A stretch of DNA of 64,000 nucleotides, from assembly GCA_012861695.1 (NCBI GenBank), contig JAAOOA010000026.1, positions 19,518,001 to 19,582,000 on the forward strand, in the 5' to 3' direction. This document shows positions 31,697 through 43,600 of the stretch, one piece after another; position 1 is the stretch's first letter, and every line of letters starts with the position of its first letter. This DNA is from Trematomus loennbergii. Taxonomy: Eukaryota; Chordata; Actinopteri; Perciformes; Nototheniidae. Position numbers and translations under genes: made by a program. Under the pieces are notes generated by a model. The model was not told the origin of the DNA, did not search any database, and worked only from the letters and a program-made list of their open reading frames with translations.

Positions 31697-34600
31697 CTGA
31701 CATCAGAGGGGAACAGAGGTAGAGAGTCAAAGGTCTTTACTATGTATTCCACAGAATTAACGTTAGACTTATTTAATTTTAAAAGTGTTTTGTAGCATGA
31801 AATCAGAACTGTGAAGCTTGTTTGTGGAGCTTTGGGGTAGCGCTGCATGCACTGCAAAGTACACCAATTATATTGAAATAGGCTTATTATATGGAAATGG
31901 ATTGGGTAGAGAAAGAAATGGTTTTCCCATTGTCACATTGTTTAGTCTGTATCATTTCACAAACATTTAGATTTCTAAGCCGAAAGCACGACTTGTACTT
32001 TCACTGCAAACGTTGCTGATTTTTATCTGATAAATAACAAAAATAAATGTGTCCATATTCTACACCACAATGGATGCACAATAGTACATTTTATTTATAT
32101 AGTGATTTTCCCAGGGCTCAAAGACGCTTTACAAGCAAATAAGGTAAAGAACAGCAAAATAAGAGTCCAGAGCCAAGTGGAAGAAGGTTAGAGGAGTTCC
32201 AGGTTGACAGGAAGAGTGACAGGGTGACTGTGCAACATGTTTGCCTTTCTGGAGGCTCTTCTCACTGAAACTGTGCTTCTCTTCTACAGTCATCTAGTGC
32301 TTCAAGCAGCAAACCTATGGATAGACTTTCTGCTGTAAAGGAAATCATATATTCATTATAATATTATGATTCAAGTCAAGATTTGTGTTTTAATTATGTT
32401 TTTATGAACTTTTACTCTGTAAATTTGAGTTTCAAGAAAAGCGCTCTGTTTTTATAAAATGCATTATTATTATTATTATTATTAAGATTCAGTATGTCTA
32501 AAGATGTAATTAAAATGCAAAAGTGGGTTTTGAATAGGTCATATGTTGGAAAGAATGCCATAGTATGTTATATTATTGTATATAGAAATACATGCAGTAC
32601 GTAATAAATGTGGTTAGAAAACTCATAAAATGTAATTAAATATGATATATATATATATAATTACAGCTTCATTATCCCTCCTCACTGTTTCTGTTTGTTT
32701 TAAGTAAAGAAGAAACAGTACTTGAACTGATTTGATACCATTCATAACTTCTTTCTGAACTTTCTTTCCCCTTTCAACTCAGAGCCGCCACATGTGAGAG
32801 GAGCTTTTGTTGTCGTGGCTGAAATGACGATTGATCTGCCGTCCCTCTCCTCTGAGCTTCTCCTGTGTATGAGAGGAGAGTTGAACTCCTGTAAGTCACA
32901 GATATGGAGAAGGGATGTAGCTTGAAGTGTCTCTCTGTCTCTCTGTCCTCCCACGCTGACTCTGCTCCCATCGGCTTTGAAAGCTCGTGAACTATCTCAA
33001 CTTCATGTGAACCATATCTCCAAATATTTGGGCGACACACTGTTTGTATGCACAAGGAGAAATCCTGTCTGAGACGTCAGGATGGGAGTTCAGCTGCTGA
33101 GCATCGGCCTGGAGCTGCTCTGCATTTCGCTCACAGCGGAGCAACATTATAAACACAGACCTTTTGTTTAAGAGACTTTAAATAGTTACATTAGATAATA
33201 TCAGCTGAAAAATGTACGAGAGGAAACCTATACTTTTTAAACTTGTGGATGCTGGAGTTTTTCCATAACAAATAATTGCCTAACATTAGTGTAATTATTC
33301 CTACATATTGATTTCAGGTTAAAAACAAGAACTAGGGACCATCTAGTTCCATGAGTACGACAGAATACTCAAGGCTCTGTTTTTCCACTTACAGCTACTT
33401 CATGTAGTAATAATAATAGTACATTTTATTTAGAGGCGCCCAAGCACACCTTACGATTCAGAAAATGTTCTTAAAAATGGTACAAAGGGACAGTAACAGG
33501 GGACGGGTTGCACTCTGATCTGTACAGCATTGACTTGTAGCATGGCGCTATACACCTGAGCTAACGTAATTGCAGTTTGCTAACATTATACATAACACTA
33601 GTTCACTGTGCATCTGTATTTTGTCTTCAAGTGATTTTGCTGGACATTCAAACCATAAACACATCAAATATTTCAAGCAGCAATGAAATGTATGCACCTT
33701 TATTCCGGCTAATGTATTACATTAATGCCATTACTTTAATGTATTTTTTAATGTTGTCCTAATGCATTTTCTTTTCACATTAAAATGACCTTAACCAATC
33801 GAAGCTGCTCAACAAATGAACAGCAAACGTTCTGTACAGGCATGAGACGCTCTGTATGTTACACTTGGAGTTGGCCTCGTCTGACATTGATATGCATTTA
33901 GATGGTTTCTTTGAATAAAAGCTTTTATATATTCACGGGGTAGAGGGCAAGCTGTGCTGCCTGCTTCAAATGAAAGATAAATTGGACAACATAAAGGATC
34001 ACACTACAGAAGGAGAAACTGTTACAACGCATTCATATAACTGAGCTAGGATGTCATCTTGCCATATAAGGGGACGAAAACTCTGCACTTGAATTATTTC
34101 TAAAGAAGAGCTTCAAATGTAAAACAAGAAAGGGCTGTTTGCCATCTCACATGGTTCATTTGGAACTGCTGCAACAGTAGCTTTGTAAGCTAACGATTAT
34201 AATGTGTTCACAATCATATTTGAAGATCAGATAGCTGATGCTTTGATCCAGTGGATGAGCCTATTGGAGCAGTTTGCAGTCGAGTGTCTCGCCCAAGGAG
34301 ACTTTGACAGGTTGACCCTGTGATTGGTCAGAATCCCTCCTGTCCTCGGTTTTGCAAACACGATTTGATACACATCAATTTAAAGTCTAGACATAGACAG
34401 AGACAGTGTTGGGGTTAACAGGCGTGTTACTGTAATCAGATTACATGTATCTGTAACACGCTACTGTTGATAACAGCAGTAAACACATTGCAGATACTAA
34501 GCACGACATTCACGTCACTTGAAGGTCTTCTGCATAAAGGGAGGACAGAGGAATAAATCAAACGTCCCTTTTCACGGGAGCAAACATGGCAGAGGCGCAG

Positions 34601-37600
34601 AGAGAAACAGGCGGGAGTATTTCACGAAACGCCATTTTTGCTTCAAGTTCCAGCTTTGCTTGCTCATTATTTCTGTTCCTTCCACATAATTTAAAACTGT
34701 ATATTCGGTAGGTGTATTTACTGAGCACTATGTATACAATCTAATTAAATAGACATACAGTAGGCGACCAAGGGAGGTCTTATTAAATGTAGTTTCCGTG
34801 TTGTAATAAAAGCGTACATGACTGCTGCGAGTCTCAGTCAGGAACACTCAGCAGAGCTTGTTGACAGGGTCTCATGTTTGAACTCTCAGGAAAGATGGAG
34901 ACGATCAAGAACATGTTGGTGACTTTGAATGACTTCTACTCCGGCTTTCAGATGAAGCAAACAGCGACTGATGCTATTTATAGTGTCAGCCATTATATCT
35001 GCATCAGTTTACCTGAAGAAAACTCAGTACACTTGTCACATAACACAAGGATTTCATAAAATGACTGTGCACAATGTGAGGCTTCCTGTGAGAATGAGAC
35101 ATTGGGAAATTCAATCCTAACTTTTGGAAGAACTCTACCTAACCCAGTGTTGTTTCAGAGACATGTCTATCACCGTCTGTATCGACATGTTTATTTTCTT
35201 TTTTCTTACTTCTATTCAACTCTGGAGTGTTGATTCTATTTCTATCTGAAAGCTTTTGAGTGTGTTGTCCCACATCTCGTAGGAAGCATTTTTAATTGCC
35301 TCTGTCTTTTTATGTGTGGTTGTTGATGCCTTTTCATGTGTTTCCTGAACTGTGTCGTAAACCAAAACCCATATTATGCTAAATAATACAAATGGGTGTG
35401 CAGAATAATGTGAAATCCATATGTCCAAGCCCTCTAACAAACGGCCAGGCTGCTGAAACCACTCCACACTGAGAAGTGTCCCACTCATGGGGACTTGTTG
35501 GTGATAAATGAACAGCAGAAACTTGCCAGACACTTGGAGAGTGTGGATTTGTTCCCTCAATTATCTGACCGCCCTGCTGCTCTACATTACCTGATGTCGT
35601 TGGAGAATTCCTTCTCAAAGCCCCGTCTGCTGCTCAGCTTCCAGAATATGAGCCCGATGAAGACCAGTAGGAGGAAGATGAGGAGCAGAGAGCCCACGAT
35701 GCTGCCGACGATCACCGCTGCTCTGTTTGGAGCTGTGAAAACACGGAATCAACACAGTGGGAAGAATCCATTATTGTGTTTTTGAACTGCGTGGTGCAGT
35801 GGTGACTGACCTCTCCAGGGAAATAATGTCTTCTCACAAATCATAGATACAGATTGTATTGTCATTTTCCAATAAATATGTATTTGTCTTGTCAAAGTGT
35901 CCAAGACAAGAGGACATTGGGAACTACGCTTCTTTTTTGCTACACACTACCATCTATACATTTCATTAAACAAGTTCATTAATGAACAAAGAAACACCCT
36001 CCAAGGCTCGCTCATCCCTGACATAACTATCTATCAGTATACATATATATTTAAATATATTGAAACATTAGCATTCATACATATCTTGATATCAGACGGT
36101 CCTTTACAAGGGATCATTAAAGTGTGTCTCCCTCACAGAAAGCAGATCACGACATCACTCAAATGTTAGATCTGGTTTGTTTTACAAACAACAAAGATGT
36201 GTTTTTACGAGGGGTTACATGGAGAACTATTCTTTGCACAGACACACTTACTTCCCCAAGTCTCTGTTGGTTGCATGGCAACCTCACGGTGATGACAGGA
36301 CTTTAGAAAATTGGACTATTTCTGGATATTTCTCTAACTCTTGGTGAAACCTAATAAGCCAGCAGGCTCCTTTCATTTCCCTCGTCCTTTAAGGCTTTGT
36401 AACAGGCTTAATATAATTCAATTACCTTTCCAAAGACTCAGCTATATATTAATTGTCTGAACAAACTCAAAGTATGGAGATAAAATAGCTTTCAGCATGT
36501 TTATAAGCTTCAGCCAAAAAGAGGTGTCTTTTCATCTCAGAATGAAAGGGCTAAATTGGTAAAAACATCCACTACAGAACAAGAAATTGGAGAAAAGCCT
36601 GAAAAGTTAGAGGATTTTTTTTGCAGAAACCTTCATCTTATTCTGTAATATATTGTAAATCATCTTGCAACACCTCTAGAGGGGGGTCCTAAGCCTAAGG
36701 GTTGGAACCTATGATCTAGCACAGCACCCTGCGTATGAAATGAAAGTGAGTGATGCCCTGCCTGGAGCTGAACGTCTGAGCACTGTGACTGGAATCTATG
36801 GATCCTGCTGGATGTAATATAAGGGTCTGCTCCACTGAGACACAAAGACACACATGTTTTATGAATCCACAGAATGGAGAGTCTTTTGTTTCTATAAAGA
36901 ATCACAGACTGAGTTTCCTCCATGAAGCTCTGGCATGTCTCTGTCTTCTTCTCTTCTTTGTGGTTCAGAAGTGATACTGCACATCAGATGGCGTCAAAAG
37001 GGAATTTCCTCTTACCTTTCACAGTGTGCCAACTTAACTAATATGATCAGGTTCCTATATGAGTGCACTTGTTCACTGCTGCTGCCCTTTTTCTTGATAA
37101 TTTCTCAAGCTAATAGGAGGCTGTCGCCGACATCACTCATGTTAGACTGAGCGACTCAGCAGCAGGAAGTCAGAGCTGATGGGATAAACGCTTTGTCTTC
37201 TGTGAATAAAGCAATTATTCGCAATTGACTGTGACCTTATTCCGTCACCATTAGACAACTTAATAGGGAGCACGCATTAATGTTACAGTGGTTAGACCCA
37301 GTGTGAGAGATCGTGGCAGAACTACAAAGAGAGCAGACTACAGGGAAGGGAATGTAAGCCTTTCATGTTCACATGTGTGCGTCACGGTGTGTGTGAACAG
37401 GGACTTACTGTGTGTGTGGGGGGGGTGTTAGTTGCCTTACGTTTGTTGGCTTTCAGGTTGATCCGGCAGTGTGCGGCTCCTACAGCATTGTTCACTTCAC
37501 AAAGGTAGAATCCTGCGGAGCTCTCAGAGTGGTTTCTGATTCTCAGCTCCCCACTCACGCCGTCTGAGAACACATGAACGCCCACCAACACGGATTAAGC

Positions 37601-40600
37601 AACGTACTGTACATGAGCTGCACATACAAGCGGATACAATGCATGAGTCTAAGGCTTTCTGATTTTACACATACAGTATGAAGATGTTTGAAGAGGAGGA
37701 GAGCTGCTATGATGCTTATTTTCAGGTTAATATTGATATTTGTCTGCCTCTACCGTGACATGTCTCCATGCTTTAATGTTCAAAAAGCTCTTTATTTGTC
37801 TCATACTGCCTGTGCTGCTGCTCTAACCAATAGAAGCATGAGTGTTACAGAGTGACGTCACAATGTTACAGAAGTAAACAAAGAAGTGAGAGAAATTCGG
37901 GACCTTTGAGATTTTAGCCTAAGCAGACCATTTACTTGCACAGGAAATGTATAACCCCAAAAGGCTTATTAGGGCTCATTTAACACACATTTGTGTTACC
38001 AATGTGGACACGGTGCAATGCAATTTACACTCAAAAATGTCAACTAGATTTTATATGTATTTATATTATAAAGAGTGAGGGGGAGAAAATGCAAATGATG
38101 ATTATTCACTAGAGTCCTAAGTAGATTTTTACCAGTTCGACTAGATTTCTGTGTTGCATATCAGTATTTCCTAACAGTTTTTTTAACCTGACTTTCTATT
38201 ATTTTCATAGAATTTGAAACATCTGAATAAATAATGAGTTCAGACATTCGTTAATCTTGTAAAGCCCACACCGTACATTCAATAAGGAAATTAGTTTCAT
38301 TGAGTTCTTAAACAGCTGTCCCCTGTCCTAACGCACACTCTTTGATCTGCAGTAGCACCATGACATCAGCAGAGGTCACACTCACCCTGTGTGGCTGCAG
38401 CGGGGAGGGGGCCGGTGCTTTCTCTCCTCCAGCTGTACAGTAAGGGAGTGGAGCCTCCTGCAGACTGGCAGTGCAGAGAGACAGGCCCCCCGATCAGCTC
38501 CCCCCCCTCCACCCAGCACTGAGGCACTGACGGCTTGGCTGGAAATCATACAACAAATGGATCATTTCACTGCCATTTATATTCCTTTTTCTAGAAAAAA
38601 CAGTACAGCTTTTTAGCCTTAAGATGAAATTGGAGGAACCATTTAAAACCACCGACATTTATGCATTTTTATCTCTCAGAAATCCTATCAGCGTGCACAT
38701 ACAGTAAATAAAGCATACATTTGTAAATCAATAGGCTTGATGGGTTAGAAGGCAGAAACATGAAGTACAGTCCAGTTTTGGGAGATGAAAGAAGACAGAG
38801 ATTGGTGGTGATTAGAGTGAGATGTATTGCCATACTCACTGACAAAAGAGCTTTAAATCACAACATTTCACACATTGGACTGAGTTGTTCCCTAGTTACA
38901 TTATAAAAGAAGGAATCCTAGCTATCTACTTTCAATTGCTGCATTATTTGAAGCACTTATCCTGCTCAGGATCATACAAAAACCCTGATCGATAAAATGA
39001 TTTGTTTGCTCTCAGGACTGTTTGTGTTGCTGTTGGGCTGAAAACAGCTTCAGGCTGTCTGTTGATATGGGAGCCTTTGAAGCAGATATTTATTCAACCA
39101 TCTGCTAGTTTTTATCACGCAAAAGGTGATGTGATTTGATCGGCTTTGATACGGAGCAAGAGTGTTAAGAGAAAAAAGTCCTGAGAAAGACTTTGGGTAA
39201 GACACCACAGGGTCAGCTAAAGTTCAACAATGGTTTATGCTAAATAAAGCGTCCAAATGTTTCTTCCATAAAAATGACAAGTTTAAAATGTTCGGAACTC
39301 TAAGCCTCAAACAGGGCGACATTTGACTGATTCTTATCATTCAAATGTTGATATTGTAAATGTTCCTGAACTCACTCAGGCTAAAGAACATGTAAGTGCT
39401 CTGGTTATATTCTGTGACACAATTGTGTTTTTTTTTGCCATAATTTGTAAACCTTGTTCCTTTCAATACCCCTCCCCCTTTTGAGACTGTTTCTGCCATT
39501 ACTTGTTATTCTAGTTGAAGTCTAAGTGGGCAGATAATAAAAGAGAACTTTGTGAAGAAGAAAGAAAGGAAGTTCAAGGCTGGGCAGTTTGGTAGTGAAT
39601 TATGAAGCTTTTAAAAAGTGAAATGAAAAAGCTCTTAAGGTTTTTTAAGTAGTTCATGTTTGAAAGTTGTAATGGGAAATAGATTTAAAAAATAATCTTT
39701 CAATTAAATCTTATTCTGAGGAACATTGTGTCCCATGGTTCTGATTTGGGACATAATCATGAAACATCTTTGAAAGGGTTATTTATTAATGAGTTCAGTC
39801 ATAATGAATATGTTAATAGCTGATCTCCTGCTCCACTCGAGTTACTGCTCAAGCTCTTCAGGTCATATTAGCTGGGATAGAATCAAGTAAATATTAAAAT
39901 TTAGTTTGAAATGACTATTGACATGTTTTATTCTCTAAACAACAGCTCAATCTGTATCTATTGATTTCAGAAAAAACAGCCCTTTCCAGAGTTAGTTAAG
40001 ATGATTGATACAATGGTCGAAAACTGTGCACATGTTGACCATAAAACAGGTGAATGGTGTGAAAATTAAGTTATATTTTTGTTTTTGCAAAGGAGTAAAC
40101 GCTGTGTTCTAGGATAGCATTGTGTTTTTTTTGTTGCATTTTATTAATAATAATCACTAGAGAGAATTTGACCTGAATTTAGGGAGCAGCTTGTCATTAA
40201 ATACACATTTTTTTTATTTTAGAACAAAGCCTGACTTGAGAAAGCCTTTAATCTCAACCGACACTGAGAGAGCAATTCAATTTGTTCTCCTTGACATTCG
40301 TGTGACCTTGAACAAAACTGACCCCCACAAACCACTAATGGATCAGTGTGGTAATGCAGTAGAAGTCTTAAAAGATGAAAGTGGGCCTGATAGCAGGAAC
40401 CACCAGATCATGTTTGTAGTAAATGGCAAGTTTAATGAATACTGGCATGTGACAAGGAAACGTAACCTTCATGGAAATATAGGCAACCCCAAAATACCTG
40501 TGGTTTCCTTCTCCTTTAAAGGTCACCTATTATGCAAAATCCACTTTTCATGTATTTTATACATAAACATGTGTCCTCTCTGTGTAAAGAGATTCTGAAA

Positions 40601-43600
40601 GTTTCAGGAAAAAATATTTGCTCTCTTTTTGTCCTGATCCATTTCTATAAAAACCTGTCTGAAAATGAGCTGATCAGATTTTGGCCACTTTATGATGTCA
40701 TAACGATTTTTTGGTTTGTGTAACCATTAGCCAATCACCAACCAAGGTACCCCCCCACCTTATCACCTGAATCTCCTCCGAGAGCACCATTGTGTTCTTT
40801 TTAACCAAATCTCTCTCAGAGGGGCGTGGGGAGTGGCTCCTTATTTTCATCTAAAGTAACAGACAGAGACTCAGCACTTTTGAAACAGGGCTGGAACAGA
40901 GGGGATTATGGGATGCTGCAATGATCTGTTTGGTATTTGGAGCCAAACACTTCAGAGACATGTTTTGTATATATCTGAGACCTATAATATATTGATGAAC
41001 AACAGTATAATAGGTGACCTTTAAACCCAATACATTCATGGCTGTCAGAAGGTCATCAATAATGTAACGTGCCCCTTCTTACCCATGACCACCAGGGACA
41101 CCTTCCTGGCGTCCACTCCAGGGACTTCTTCACTTTACACTGGTAGGTAGCACTGTGGGCAGGGGACAGCGGAGAGATAGACATGGAGGCGTCCCCCATG
41201 GAGGGGTCCGGAGCAGCAAATATGAACCCTTTCCCAAGAGCGCTGTCCCCATGGATGTATGTGGTGCCGCTGGTGAAGGACAGGAGCTGGTGGAAGACAA
41301 AAGAAAGATTGCACAACAAGATGAAACGTGCTGAACATTGTGTGTGTGTCCCCCTCCCCCCTGTGTGTAGTGGAGTGACATTGATCAGCAGGACAGAAAC
41401 ACAGCCCCAAATGAATGCTAATGTTGCTCTATCTCTTATTGGGAAGATAATATTATTTCCTGTCTGCCGGATGATGAATGAGCCATTGTTTACCATTAGC
41501 ATATAACTTTATAACATTATGTGACGATTGTTTAAAGGCTGTGTGGTTGTTTTTGAGTCCCTCTGCTTCCTAGTGGATAAAGTTCACAAAGAGGATTTCT
41601 AAAAGGCAGAGGGAAAAAATGCTCTTAAAGGGCCCATGTCATGGCCATTTCCACTGATCATAATTCCATTGTTGAGGTCTACTAGAATAGATTTATATTG
41701 TGCAATTTTCCAAACTCACATTGGTTTCTCATACAGCATCTCTGTAAACTACGTGTATTCACTGAATTTCACTCTCTGCCTTTAACGGCTCGTTGTAGCT
41801 CCAATAGCTCCAGCCCCCACCCTCCCTGTGAGCACAGTGTGCTCTGATTGGTCGGGACGTTGTGAATCGCGCTGAGCTCCGTGGAGGTGTTGTTTCCTTG
41901 TTAGCGATACACAGCCAAACACAGCCAAACTCATCCTGAGTACACACAAACTCACAGCCGGATTAAAAACAATAAGTGTGGCTTGATATTGAGTAAGAAA
42001 AAGGTTGATAAACGCTGTGAGAATGGGTCTGCAGAGAGAATTTTGCCGCGATCCCAACTGTCTGTTATCAGCCTGCAGCCAGGGAGGAGAAATCAGCAGA
42101 GCTGCTGCCTGCACATAGAGTGTGTGTGTGTGTGAGGAAGTCCGTGGATTGGTCAATTTGGACCAATCAGCGGGGGCTTAACGTAACGGCTCCGCGGACG
42201 TAACGTAACGGCTCCACGGATTGGTCCATTTCGTTCCGGGTACGGCATGAAATCATGCCGTACCCGGAACGAAATAAAATGGACAATGACGTATCTCCAA
42301 TGAGGCGTTTTGGGGAGGTATTTTCTGTGTTAGAGTTTTACTCGCTGCAGGGTGTACTTTGAGGGTTTTGACTCTGCACACCGTTTACATGCATAAAAAC
42401 CTTCATAACACACAAGGGGACGGGTAATAACCGGAAAAGCATGACATGGGCCCTTTAATGAAAAAGGGGATAAATGACTAATTTGTGTGAAATTAAAAAG
42501 GTGCTAGGAGCTCATGCACACACCAACCTCCTGAACTTGATTTTAATTAACAAACAATGTACATTATGGGGAATAGAATCTTAAAAATGTGAAAAGAAGT
42601 GTGAAATCCAGATAAATTAGATGTTTTAAAGATGTCATTTCCGTTATGGGATAGGTCACAAGAGTTTCCAATCATAGTTTGGCTCAACTCGACTCACTTT
42701 TGGTCACAGGTCCTTTCGTTTAATTGGTTTCCGCAGATTTTACCCCCTAAAATGATGTGGGTGGCTCTGCTGATAGCCTAAGCAACAGCACATGAAATTG
42801 CCATGAACAACAAACTTAAGATTGTCTGCACTCAATAAATGGTACGCCTCTATGTATGGCATAGTGTACGCTGCTACATATAAATACTTTATATATGCCA
42901 AGTGAGCCACGATTGTTTTTGGCCATCATTTACAGAGTTTCAAATACTTCTAGAGTCAGCTCAAAACGATTGGATCCTTGATCTAGGTGGATCCAACTAA
43001 AAAGAACCAAAGAAGTGTTGAGCTGAGCCATCTTGTAACCAGGGTTGGGAAGGTTACCGTACCACAAAAATGTGATCTGTAAAACATAATCAGTAGTCTC
43101 ATCTGCGTATCACAATATGAAAGTAATGTAACCTGATTGAAAACATGTTTTTCACAAATCTTATTTGATAAAGATTTCACTGATTTAGCTAATTTATAAC
43201 TTAATTTACGAGGCAAAATACCTCACCTGTAGGGGCCCAGCCCTTCGTATGTATTCTATATTACCAAAAGTGTCCTAATACTGCATTAAAAAACATATTT
43301 AAAAAAGAAGAATGAAAGCAGCCTAAATGAAAACCGAAAATGAAATTCCAGGCAGTAATGTAATCAACCTATAATATATTGACCTTTATTGACACACTGT
43401 ATCCTGACAGTAATACCTTTTTATATAACAATAATGTGATTATGTCTGTTCTTAATGTAACAGTTTTGCTATACAGTTACTTTCATTTGTATCCTGATTG
43501 CGTTAACACGGTACATGTGATCCGTTACTCCCAAAGCGTGCCTCTCACCATGTGGTCTTTCTGCGTGGTGTCTGGACTGACCACGGACCATTCGATGTCG

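Noticed and set aside
40191..40598. A 135-codon open frame in the CXADR-like intron
   Set aside because: No family was recognised, and its end runs into a family B repeat at 40515; no splice or start context supports it.
41130..41502. Several long minus-strand frames overlapping the receptor V-domain exon
   Set aside because: Only one frame matches the Ig family and the splice phases; the others are shadows, made longer by the missing base.
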